A stretch of DNA of 64,000 nt from Schumannella soli (GTDB lineage: Bacteria > Actinomycetota > Actinomycetes > Actinomycetales > Microbacteriaceae). Both the position numbers and the translations under genes were made by a program. Below the pieces are notes generated by a model, which was given only the letters and a program-made list of their open reading frames with translations, ran no database searches and was not told the origin of the DNA. The DNA lies in assembly GCF_006517435.1 (NCBI RefSeq), contig NZ_VHQG01000005.1, positions 672 to 64,671 on the forward strand. Direction: 5' to 3'. Of the stretch, positions 8,724-16,439 are shown in pieces (position 1 is the stretch's first letter; each line of letters starts with the position of its first letter).

Positions 8724-9673
8724 GCACCGAAGCTCCCGCGGCTGCGCCGCAGACGCCGACGGCGTCGGCCGTTCCGCTGATCGAGGCGAGGGACATCGGC
8801 AAGCGCTACGGATCCGTGCGCGCGCTCGGCGGCGTCTCGACGGTCGTCAAGGCGGGGGAGGTCACCTGTGTGCTCGGCGACAACGGCGCCGGCAAGTCGA
8901 CGTTCATCAAGATCCTCGCCGGCTCGCACCAGCAGAGCGATGGCGAGCTGCTGATCGACGGCACCCCGACGCATTTCTCGTCGCCGCGTGCGGCGCTGGA
9001 TGCGGGCATCGCGACCGTCTACCAGGATCTGGCGGTCGTACCGCTGATGCCGGTGTGGCGCAACTTCTTCCTCGGCTCGGAGCCGACGACGGGAGCAGGG
9101 CCGTTCCGCAAGCTCGATGTCAAGCAGATGAAGGCGACGACCTTCACCGAGCTCGACAACATGGGCATCCGCCTGCGCGACGTCGACCAGCCGATCGGCA
9201 CCCTGTCGGGCGGTGAGCGTCAGTGTGTGGCAATCGCCCGCGCCGTGTACTTCGGCGCTCGCGTGCTCATCCTCGACGAGCCGACTGCCGCGCTCGGCGT
9301 GAAGCAGTCGGGTGTGGTTCTGCGCTACATCGCCCGGGCGCGCGACCGCGGTCTGGGTGTGGTGTTCATCACGCACAACCCGCACCACGCTTACCCGATC
9401 GGCGACCGGTTCATGCTGCTGCAGCGCGGTGAGAGCCTGGGCACGTTCCCGAAGTCGGAGATCTCGCTCGAGGAGCTGACGGGCATGATGGCCGGCGGTG
9501 CCGAGCTGGAGACGCTGGCGCACGAGCTGGCCCGGTCGGGCGGCAGCGCGGCGGAGGTCGCGCGCGAGCTGCGGGCCGAGGTGGATGCGCTGCCGACCGA
9601 CACGGCGTCGGCCCAGTCGCCGGCCGAGTCGCCGGCGGCAGCGGCAGCGTCGGCGGAGCCCGACGCGCGCTGA
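8720..9673 (+). CDS. Sugar ABC transporter ATP-binding protein, single NBD
   Basis: Cytosolic ATPase of 317 aa that powers the importer. Walker A is GDNGAGKST, the signature is LSGGERQ, and Walker B is [11 protein letters not shown]. The start is the ATG inside the ATGA overlap with the permease; the open frame extends far upstream but only as a shadow. Ribose- and xylose-type importers often have a tandem ATPase of about 500 aa. This one has only one nucleotide-binding domain, like FrcA-type fructose importers. The last 60 residues are an Ala/Ser/Glu-rich low-complexity tail. Confidence 0.93.
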   Translation: MSTEAPAAAPQTPTASAVPLIEARDIGKRYGSVRALGGVSTVVKAGEVTCVLGDNGAGKSTFIKILAGSHQQSDGELLIDGTPTHFSSPRAALDAGIATVYQDLAVVPLMPVWRNFFLGSEPTTGAGPFRKLDVKQMKATTFTELDNMGIRLRDVDQPIGTLSGGERQCVAIARAVYFGARVLILDEPTAALGVKQSGVVLRYIARARDRGLGVVFITHNPHHAYPIGDRFMLLQRGESLGTFPKSEISLEELTGMMAGGAELETLAHELARSGGSAAEVARELRAEVDALPTDTASAQSPAESPAAAAASAEPDAR

Positions 9674-9773
9674 TCCGAGCCGGGTGGCCTGAGCCGGTGA
9701 GCATCGGCGGGGAGGCGGACGGCGCGTCCGTTCGGCTCTCCGCCGGTCTCCGGCATCCCCGCGTTCAGCTCAA

Positions 9774-9787
9774 TTTGTTAGAACATA
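9774..9787. promoter_or_regulatory. Putative GntR operator (site 3)
   Basis: TTTGT-TAGA-ACATA, fully matching TNTGT-N4-ACANA. It is nested between the wider arms CAATTT (9771-9776) and AAATTG (9795-9800) in an unusually AT-rich stretch just upstream of the transaldolase-like gene, where the promoter of the second inositol operon must lie. Confidence 0.65.
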
Positions 9788-9817
9788 CGCACATAAATTG
9801 ATCCTGTGGAGATCACC

Positions 9818-10915
9818 ATGACCCTCAGCGAGACCGCCGCCGCGGCCGAACTCCTGCCCCTCGCCCGTGCCGCGGCGACCACCCCCACGGCGCTGTGGAA
9901 CGACTCCGCCGACCCCGACGAACTGCGCCGCTCGATCGGCTTCGGCGCCGTCGGCGCCACCTGCAACCCGGTCATCGCCTACACCGCGATCAGCGCGCAC
10001 CCCGACGTCTGGGGTCCGCGCCTCACGCAGCTCGCGGCCGAGAACCCCGCCGCCGGCGAGAGCGAGCTCGGCTGGCTCGCCGTCGAATGGCTGTCGAAGG
10101 ATGCGGCCGAGCTGCTGTTGCCCGCCTTCGAGGCCAGCGGCGGCCGCAACGGCCGGCTCTCGGTGCAGACCGACCCGCGCCTCCACCGCGACGCGAAGGC
10201 CCTCGCCGACCAGGCCGTGCACTTCTCGCAGCTCGCGCCGAACATCATCGTCAAGATCCCGGCGACCGAGATCGGCATCCAGGCCATCGAAGACGCCGCC
10301 TACCGCGGTGTCAGCATCAACGCCACCGTCTCGTTCACCGTGCCGCAGGCCGTCGCCGTCGGCGAGGCGCTCGAGCGCGCCCTCGACCGCCGCGCCGCGG
10401 ACGGCCTGGAGGAGAAGGAGTTCGGCCACGTCGTCACGATCATGGGCGGCCGCCTCGACGACTGGCTCAAGTACACGGTGCAGCGCGACCGCATCCTCAT
10501 CGACCCCGGCCACCTCGAGTGGGCTGGCGTCGCCGCGCTGAAGAACGCGTACCGCATCTTCCGCGAGCGCGGCTTCCGCTCGCGCATCCTCTCGGCCGCG
10601 TTCCGCAACCACCTGCAGTGGTCGGAGCTCGTCGGCGGCGACCTCGTCGTCTCGCCGCCCTTCGACTGGCAGGTGCGCATCAACGAGAACCCGCTCAGCG
10701 CCGAGTCGCGCATCGACGTGCCCGTCGACCCCGCGATCATCGAGGAGCTGATCGAACGCGTGCCCGACTTCCGCCGCGCCTACGAGCCCGACGGCCTCGC
10801 ACCCGCCGAGTTCGCCAGCTTCGGGGCCTCGGCGCGCACACTGCGCCAGTTCCTCGACGCCGATGCCAAGCTCGACGCGCTGGTGCGCGACGTGCTCGTG
10901 CCCGAGCCGCGCTGA
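9818..10915 (+). CDS. Transaldolase-family protein in the inositol operon
   Basis: TIM-barrel protein of 365 aa. The strand IIVKIPAT (about residue 145) has the lysine that forms the Schiff base in transaldolases; GATCNPVI near residue 50 resembles the family's substrate-binding first strand. ATG 9818 is preferred over GTG 9806 because GGAG lies 6 bp before it. It opens the operon with iolG, a hydroxypyruvate-isomerase-like gene and iolE. Canonical myo-inositol degradation has no transaldolase step. It might cleave or transfer a three-carbon unit from an inositol-derived keto-phosphate, or serve another sugar of the same regulon. Confidence 0.85.
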   Translation: MTLSETAAAAELLPLARAAATTPTALWNDSADPDELRRSIGFGAVGATCNPVIAYTAISAHPDVWGPRLTQLAAENPAAGESELGWLAVEWLSKDAAELLLPAFEASGGRNGRLSVQTDPRLHRDAKALADQAVHFSQLAPNIIVKIPATEIGIQAIEDAAYRGVSINATVSFTVPQAVAVGEALERALDRRAADGLEEKEFGHVVTIMGGRLDDWLKYTVQRDRILIDPGHLEWAGVAALKNAYRIFRERGFRSRILSAAFRNHLQWSELVGGDLVVSPPFDWQVRINENPLSAESRIDVPVDPAIIEELIERVPDFRRAYEPDGLAPAEFASFGASARTLRQFLDADAKLDALVRDVLVPEPR

Positions 10916-10968
10916 TCCGCGGCGCCCCGCCGACATCTCCTGACCCCGCACTCAGCAGAAGGAACACC

Positions 10969-11979
10969 ATGACCACCGCCCCCGTCCGCTTCGGACTCAT
11001 CGGAACCGGCCGCATCGGCCAGGTGCACGCCGCCAGCATCGCCGCGTCGGCGAACGCCGAGCTCACCTGGATCGCCGACCCGATCGTCGCCGGCGCCGAG
11101 GCCGTCTCCGCTCGCTTCGGCGGTCGCGTGACGACCGACGCCGGCGAGGTCATCGCCTCGGGCGAGGTGGATGCGCTGCTCATCGCCTCGCCGACGCCCA
11201 CCCACGTCGACCTCATCGCCGCGGCCGTCGCCGCCGGAATCCCCGCCCTGTGCGAGAAGCCGATCGACCTCGACATCGCCCGCGTCGAGGCGCTGCGCCC
11301 CACCGTCGCAGCGGCGGGCGTGCCGGTCGCGCTCGGCTTCAACCGCCGCTTCGACCCCGCCTTCGCCTCGGTGCGCGCCCGCGTCGCCGCGGGCGAGATC
11401 GGCGAGCTCGAGCAGCTGTCGATCATCAGCCGCGACCCCTCGGCCCCGCCGGCCGCCTACGTCGCCGTGTCGGGCGGCATCTTCCGCGACATGACGATCC
11501 ACGACTTCGACATGGCCCGCTTCTTCCTGCCCGACATCGTCGAGGTCAGCGCCGTGGGCGCGACCCTCTTCGATGACGGGGCCCGCGAGCACGGCGACTT
11601 CGACACCGCCGTCGTCACGCTGCGCGCCGCCAGCGGCGCCGTCGTGTCGATCAGCAACTCGCGTCACTCGGCCGTCGGCTACGACCAGCGCCTCGAGGCT
11701 TTCGGCGCGCGCGGCTTCCTGCAGGTCGCCAACGCCCCCAGCAGCCTGGTCAGCTTCTCGGGCGCCGAGATCGTCGAGGCGAAGCCGCCGTACGAGAACT
11801 TCTTCCTCGAGCGCTACTCGGCCGCCTACGCCGCCGAGCTCGAGGAGTTCGTCAAGCTCGTGCGTGGCGAGGCCTCCACCAGCCCCACCTTCGACGACGG
11901 CCGTGCCGCCCTGCTGCTGGCGGATGCCGCCCAGCGCTCGGCGACCGAGGGCGTCGCCGTCGCGGTCGACCTGGGCTGA
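10969..11979 (+). CDS. iolG: Inositol 2-dehydrogenase
   Basis: Oxidises myo-inositol to 2-keto-myo-inositol with NAD, the first step of the pathway, in the cytosol. The 336 aa protein has the Rossmann motif GLIGTGRIGQVHA, the catalytic motif CEKPIDLD and the substrate-site pattern RDMTIHDFDMARFFL, closest to IolG among the three Gfo/Idh/MocA proteins here. AGAAGGAA precedes the ATG by 5 bp. It follows the transaldolase-like gene by 53 bp and precedes the isomerase-like gene by 5 bp. Scyllo-inositol or another isomer as substrate cannot be excluded. Confidence 0.9.
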   Translation: MTTAPVRFGLIGTGRIGQVHAASIAASANAELTWIADPIVAGAEAVSARFGGRVTTDAGEVIASGEVDALLIASPTPTHVDLIAAAVAAGIPALCEKPIDLDIARVEALRPTVAAAGVPVALGFNRRFDPAFASVRARVAAGEIGELEQLSIISRDPSAPPAAYVAVSGGIFRDMTIHDFDMARFFLPDIVEVSAVGATLFDDGAREHGDFDTAVVTLRAASGAVVSISNSRHSAVGYDQRLEAFGARGFLQVANAPSSLVSFSGAEIVEAKPPYENFFLERYSAAYAAELEEFVKLVRGEASTSPTFDDGRAALLLADAAQRSATEGVAVAVDLG

Positions 11980-11984
11980 GCGCC

Positions 11985-12761
11985 GTGAGCTACCGTCTGG
12001 CCGCGTCGGCCGAGATGCTGTTCCTCGAGCTGCCGTTCGAGGAGCGCGTTCGGCGCATCCACGATCGCGGCTTCGAGGTCGAGATCTGGGACTGGAGCAC
12101 GAAAGACCTGCCCGCGCTCGCGAAGACCGGGGCGACGTTCTCGTCGATGACCGGATATCTGCGCGGCGACCTGCTCACCGACGACGGCATCGCCGACCTG
12201 CTGGCCACGGCCGCCGAGTCGCTGCAGCAGGCCGAGATCATCGACGCGCCGCGCCTGAACCTGCACGGCACCGGGCTCGACGGCGACGGCCAGGCGATCA
12301 TCCCGAAGGAGGCCGTGAGCGGTGCGGACTGGCTGCGCGCCGCCGACACCCTCAGTCGGGTCGCCGAGCTGGGCGAGACGGCCGGGCGCGTGTTCACGCT
12401 CGAGAACCTCAACCTGCCGGTCGACCACCCGGGCGTGCCGTTCGCGCTCGCCGCCGACACGATCGCCCTGGTCGAGGCCGTCGACAGCCCCGCGCTGCGA
12501 CTCAACCTCGACCTGTACCACGCGCAGATCGGCGAGGGGAACCTCATCGAGCTCGTGCGCCGCGCCTTCGGGTCGATCGGCGAGATCCAGGTGGCGGATG
12601 TGCCCGGCCGCCAGGAACCCGGTACCGGCGAGATCCGCTACGAGGCCATCGCCGCCGAGCTCACCCGGCTCGGCTACGACGGCGTCGTCGGGCTCGAGGG
12701 ATGGGCGAGCGGCGACAGCGATGTCGCGCTCGACTCGTTCCGGGCCGCGTTCGCCGGCTGA
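11985..12761 (+). CDS. Hydroxypyruvate isomerase-like TIM-barrel protein
   Basis: Sugar isomerase of 258 aa of the AP-endonuclease-2 fold. Family features include the metal ligand Glu in VFTLENLNLP, NLDLYHAQIGEGNL, and IQVADVPGRQEPGTGEI, the signature of the hydroxypyruvate isomerase group. The GTG start lies only 5 bp after the iolG stop, so translation is probably coupled. In this operon it may isomerise an inosose or a derived keto-sugar, in the manner of IolI, rather than hydroxypyruvate. The motifs favour the Hyi clade by eye; only a phylogeny would settle it. Confidence 0.87.
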   Translation: MSYRLAASAEMLFLELPFEERVRRIHDRGFEVEIWDWSTKDLPALAKTGATFSSMTGYLRGDLLTDDGIADLLATAAESLQQAEIIDAPRLNLHGTGLDGDGQAIIPKEAVSGADWLRAADTLSRVAELGETAGRVFTLENLNLPVDHPGVPFALAADTIALVEAVDSPALRLNLDLYHAQIGEGNLIELVRRAFGSIGEIQVADVPGRQEPGTGEIRYEAIAAELTRLGYDGVVGLEGWASGDSDVALDSFRAAFAG

Positions 12762-12831
12762 CGCCCGCCGGCTGACGTCCCGCCGCATCCACCACCCCTT
12801 CAGCACCTCTTTCGAAAGTCAGGACCACCCG

Positions 12832-13761
12832 ATGACGGATGCCCTCACCGCCCGTGTCGCCGGAGCCCCCGTGAGCTTCGGCGTCTTCGAGATGACCCCG
12901 GAGGGCGCCGACACGGTGACCGCCGACCAGCTCGTCGACACGCTCGCCGAGACCGGGTACACCGGTGTCGACCTCGGCCCGATCGGCTACCTCGGACGCG
13001 GCGCCGAACTGCGTTCGCGCCTCGAGCGCGGTGGGCTCGAGCTCGCGGGCGGATGGGTGCAGCTGCCGTTCAGCGACGACGAGGCCTTCGCGGCGTCGCT
13101 GCCCCAGCTCGACGACGCGCTGCGCGTGTTCGCCGAGGCGGCGGAGACGGGACCCGAGCGGCTGCCGCTGCCGACGCTCGCCGACGACGGCTCCGCTCCG
13201 CGCCGGCAGGCGCCGGGTCGCGGCGCCGAAGTCGACCCGCTCGCCGACGAGGCCTGGGCGCGACTGACGGGCAACGCGCAGATCGCCGCCGACCGGGTGC
13301 GGGCGGCGGGATTCGAGCCGACCTTCCACCACCACGCTGGCACCTTCGTCGAAGACCCGGCCGAGATCGACCGCTTCCTCGCCGCTGTCGACATCGACCT
13401 GACCCTCGACTCCGGCCACCTGCTCATCGGCGGCGGCAACCCGGTCGCGGCGGTCGAGCGCTGGGGCGACCGCATCAACCACCTGCACCTCAAAGACGTC
13501 GACCGCGCCGAGCTCGCGCGCGTGCTCGCGGCGGGCGGCGGCATGCGCGAGGTGTGGTCGTCGACATCGTTCGTCGCGTTCGGCGAGGGCGACATCGACC
13601 TGGCGGCGATCCTGGATGCGGTGCGCGAGCGCGGCTTCGACGGCTGGATCGTCGTCGAGCAGGATGTGCTGAACGGCCCGGGCGTGTCGATCACCGACTT
13701 CCTGGCCCAGCGCAGCCGCGACCAGGTCGTCAACCGGCAGGCGCTGCGCGCCTGGGTCTGA
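12832..13761 (+). CDS. iolE: Inosose dehydratase (2-keto-myo-inositol dehydratase)
   Basis: Dehydrates 2-keto-myo-inositol to the trihydroxycyclohexanedione used by IolD. The 309 aa TIM-barrel protein has the IolE hallmarks: GAPVSFGVFEMTPEG at the N-terminus, FHHHAGTFVEDPAEIDRFL mid-protein, DSGHLLIGGGNP, and HLKDVDR. Residues near 125-140 carry a short insertion rich in Pro/Arg. AGGA sits 9 bp upstream of the ATG, in a 70-bp gap after the isomerase gene. Its partner genes iolD and iolB lie 10 kb to the left, so the pathway is split over two transcription units that share an operator motif. Confidence 0.93.
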   Translation: MTDALTARVAGAPVSFGVFEMTPEGADTVTADQLVDTLAETGYTGVDLGPIGYLGRGAELRSRLERGGLELAGGWVQLPFSDDEAFAASLPQLDDALRVFAEAAETGPERLPLPTLADDGSAPRRQAPGRGAEVDPLADEAWARLTGNAQIAADRVRAAGFEPTFHHHAGTFVEDPAEIDRFLAAVDIDLTLDSGHLLIGGGNPVAAVERWGDRINHLHLKDVDRAELARVLAAGGGMREVWSSTSFVAFGEGDIDLAAILDAVRERGFDGWIVVEQDVLNGPGVSITDFLAQRSRDQVVNRQALRAWV

Positions 13762-13788
13762 TCCGGCGCAGGTCGGCCGGGCCTGTGG

Positions 13789-13944
13789 ATGGTCTCCGTC
13801 GGCATCGGCTCGAGCTACGGAGCCGGTCAGGCTCTCGACGCCATCTCGACGTTCTTCTTCATCCGCACGATCGCGTGGCCGTGGATCCTCGCGGTCGCGG
13901 CCGTGGTGGTGCTGATCATCGACGTCGTGGGGCTGCTGACCTGA
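13789..13944 (+). CDS. Possible small membrane protein or C-terminal remnant (51 aa)
   Basis: A short open frame encodes a hydrophobic peptide: a polar start (MVSVGIGSSYGAGQ), an aromatic stretch (STFFFIRTIAWPW), and a membrane segment (ILAVAAVVVLIIDVVGLL) ending in Thr. It is in the same frame as iolE, and the only in-frame stop upstream is iolE's own. No good ribosome site precedes the ATG. It may be a real small protein of the operon or the last transmembrane helix of a lost transporter. The remainder of 13762-14049 shows nothing else. Confidence 0.35.
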   Translation: MVSVGIGSSYGAGQALDAISTFFFIRTIAWPWILAVAAVVVLIIDVVGLLT

Positions 13945-14049
13945 GTCCCGCCTCCGCGACGTCCCGGGGGAGCGCCCGGCCGGCCGCGGAGTAGTGTCGC
14001 CACGGCGCCGGCGCACAGCCGACGCGTCCCGCACGCCGAGGAGGCCCGC

Positions 14050-15072
14050 ATGATCCGTCTCGCCACGATCGGCACAAGCCAGATCACCCGCACGCTCGCC
14101 CGCGACGCGGCCGGCGTCGACGGCATCCGCGTGTCGCACGTCGTCTCACGCGACGTGGCGCGGGCGCACGAGTTCGCGGGCGGGCTCGCCGAGCTGGCGC
14201 CCGCCGAGGCGGCGCCGCAGGCGACGGGCGACCTGGATGCGCTGCTGCGCTCGGGCGACATCGACGCGGTCTACATCGCGAGCCCCAACAGCGTGCACGC
14301 CGGCCAGGTGCGGGCGGCGATCCGCGCCGGCATCCACGTGCTGGTCGAGAAGCCGGCCGTCACCACGGCCGCCGAGTGGCGCGAGCTCACCGCCGCGGCG
14401 CGCACCGCCGGCGTCGTGCTGATCGAGGGCATCCGCACCGCCTACGACCCCGGCCTGCAGGCTGTGCGTGACCTGCTGCCGCAGCTCGGCGCCGTGCGCC
14501 GCGTCTCCTTCGGCTACGAGTCGGTATCCAGCCGCTACGGCAAGGTGCTGGCCGGCGAGCGGATCAACATGTTCGACCCCGAGCTCGCCGGCGGCGTGCT
14601 CTACGACCTCGGCGTCTACGCGGCGCATCCGCTGATCGCCCTGTTCGGCCTGCCGCGCGAGGTGCGCGGCTCGAAGGTGCAGGTCGCCGTGCGCGACGAC
14701 AGCCCCGGCGTCGACGGCGCCGGCGTCGCGATCGCGAGCTACGACGGCTTCGACGCCGACCTCAGCTACTCCAAGATCACGACGTCATCGCGGCCCAGCG
14801 AGATCCGCGGCGAGCTCGGCACGCTGCAGATCGACCACATCGCCAGCCCGCGCGTGCTCACGCTGCAGCTCGCCGGCGCCGACGACGTCGTGCACGAGCT
14901 GCCGATCGACGGCCCGCAGCACGCCCTGACCGGCGAGATCGAGCGCTTCGTCGAGCTCGTGCGGGGCGGGGATGCGGCGGCGGCCGAACCCGACCAGCTC
15001 GCCACCGAGCGGACCCTGCGCCTCATGGATGCGATCCGCGCCTCCTGGGGCGCCGGAGCCGTCGCACCCTGA
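14050..15072 (+). CDS. Gfo/Idh/MocA-family oxidoreductase
   Basis: NAD(P)-dependent dehydrogenase of 340 aa, third of its superfamily in the window. The N-terminal Rossmann segment is ATIGTSQITRTL, a looser version of GxGxxG; the catalytic lysine motif is LVEKPAVTT; the C-terminal domain shows YDLGVYAAHPLIALFG. These resemble the dimeric dihydrodiol/scyllo-inosose-type branch more than IolG. GAGGAGG lies before the ATG. It is separated from iolE by 288 bp, so it may have its own promoter. The substrate is not assignable. Confidence 0.85.
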   Translation: MIRLATIGTSQITRTLARDAAGVDGIRVSHVVSRDVARAHEFAGGLAELAPAEAAPQATGDLDALLRSGDIDAVYIASPNSVHAGQVRAAIRAGIHVLVEKPAVTTAAEWRELTAAARTAGVVLIEGIRTAYDPGLQAVRDLLPQLGAVRRVSFGYESVSSRYGKVLAGERINMFDPELAGGVLYDLGVYAAHPLIALFGLPREVRGSKVQVAVRDDSPGVDGAGVAIASYDGFDADLSYSKITTSSRPSEIRGELGTLQIDHIASPRVLTLQLAGADDVVHELPIDGPQHALTGEIERFVELVRGGDAAAAEPDQLATERTLRLMDAIRASWGAGAVAP

Positions 15073-15151
15073 GCCTGGCCCTGCTGAGCCCGGCCCTGCT
15101 GAGCCTGAACCTGCCGCGCCGGGCTGCGTCGTCGACGCCGTCGCCGGCAGC

Positions 15152-16264
15152 TCAGTCGCGCGCGACCGCGAGCCCCATCCACCGCGCGAAGCGATCGATC
15201 TCGGCATCGACGTCACGTCGCACGTCGGCCGCGAAGGGCTCGTCCTCGTGGATCGCGTGCACCCGCAGCAGTCCGGCGTCGCGATCGGAGCGCGCATCCA
15301 CCTTGCCGATGAGCCGGTCGCCGCGCAGGATCGGCAGCGCGAACGCGCCCCAGCGCCGCGTGCGCTTCGGCTTGTACATCTCGAGCGTGTAGTCGAACTC
15401 GAACAGCCGGGCCACGCGCTCGCGGTCGCTCAGCAGCCGGTCGAAGGGCGAGAGCAGCACGGTGCGCTCCGCGAGCTCGGCGTCGGCGCCGGCGCTGCGC
15501 AGCTCGTCGAGCAGCTCGACATCGACCCGCCAGCGCCCCGGCACGTCGTCGATCGTCGCCAGCTCGCCGACCTCGCGGTGGAAGCCGTGCAGCTCGGTCG
15601 GCACGATCGCGATGCTGTCGCGGGCCACGCCGAAGGCGCGCATGAGCTGCGCGCTGCGGATGCGCCGGGCCTCGTCGAGCGGCGTCGCGGCGACCGAAGG
15701 GAACACGTTCTGCGCCAGATCCCAGACCCGCAGCCGTCCGACGCGGCCGACGACGGCGAGCTCGCCCGCGCCGTGCAGGCACTCGAGCATCTTGGTGACG
15801 TTGCGATCGTTCGTCCACCCCGACGACGGCCACGGCACGACCGACTCGTCGGGCACCTCGCGGGAGGTCAGCGGACCCTCGTCGCCGATGCGGTCGAGGA
15901 TGGTGCGCCGGAACCCGTCGTTCGCCTCCACCCAGTCTCGGGCGCCGGCCCGCTCGAGCCAGCTGCGCATCCCGGCGAGGTAGAGCCCCAGATCGCGCAT
16001 CGGCCGGAGCACCCAGTTGCGCTCGAACAGCCGACCGCTCGCCAGCGCGCGGGCGAGCTCGTCGGCGTCCGCGCCTGGTCCGAGGCGGGTGTAGGCGACA
16101 TGCTCCGCCGCCGGAGCGACGATGCCCGTCAGCTCGACCCGCAGCCCCGCGACCGCCGTCGCGAGCTCGACCACGTCGGCGGGAGCCGAGTCGAGGTCCG
16201 CGTCGAGGCGCGCGCCCCGCACGGCCAGCCGTCGTGCTTCCTGCTTGCTCAGTCGCAGCGCCAT
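15152..16264 (-). CDS. Winged-helix YcaQ/AlkX-like protein (HTH_42)
   Basis: Protein of 370 aa of the family that includes the YcaQ and AlkZ DNA glycosylases, which unhook crosslinks or excise alkylated bases. The conserved C-terminal block is present: LLSPFDRLLSDRERVARLFEFD, then YKPKRTRRWGAFALPILRGD and GKVDARSDR (given in parts). In the N-terminal region, where active members carry a Gln-x-Gln or Gln-x-Asp, this protein reads GLRVELTGIVAP, so the expected catalytic glutamine is absent. It may act differently or only bind DNA. It is convergent with the preceding dehydrogenase and divergent from the LCP gene. Confidence 0.8.
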   Translation of the reverse strand: MALRLSKQEARRLAVRGARLDADLDSAPADVVELATAVAGLRVELTGIVAPAAEHVAYTRLGPGADADELARALASGRLFERNWVLRPMRDLGLYLAGMRSWLERAGARDWVEANDGFRRTILDRIGDEGPLTSREVPDESVVPWPSSGWTNDRNVTKMLECLHGAGELAVVGRVGRLRVWDLAQNVFPSVAATPLDEARRIRSAQLMRAFGVARDSIAIVPTELHGFHREVGELATIDDVPGRWRVDVELLDELRSAGADAELAERTVLLSPFDRLLSDRERVARLFEFDYTLEMYKPKRTRRWGAFALPILRGDRLIGKVDARSDRDAGLLRVHAIHEDEPFAADVRRDVDAEIDRFARWMGLAVARD

Positions 16265-16439
16265 GCGGCGACGCTACGCGTTCTCAGGCCATCCGAGGGT
16301 GCCCGGGTATCATCGAGCACTTGCCTTCCGTCGAGCGCGGCATCGTGCCCGCCGCGGAATCCGGATGCTCGATCACCGCATCCGCCGCACGCACCCACCA
16401 GCTCACCGCCCCAGCCGACCGACTGAGAGGACCATCGCC

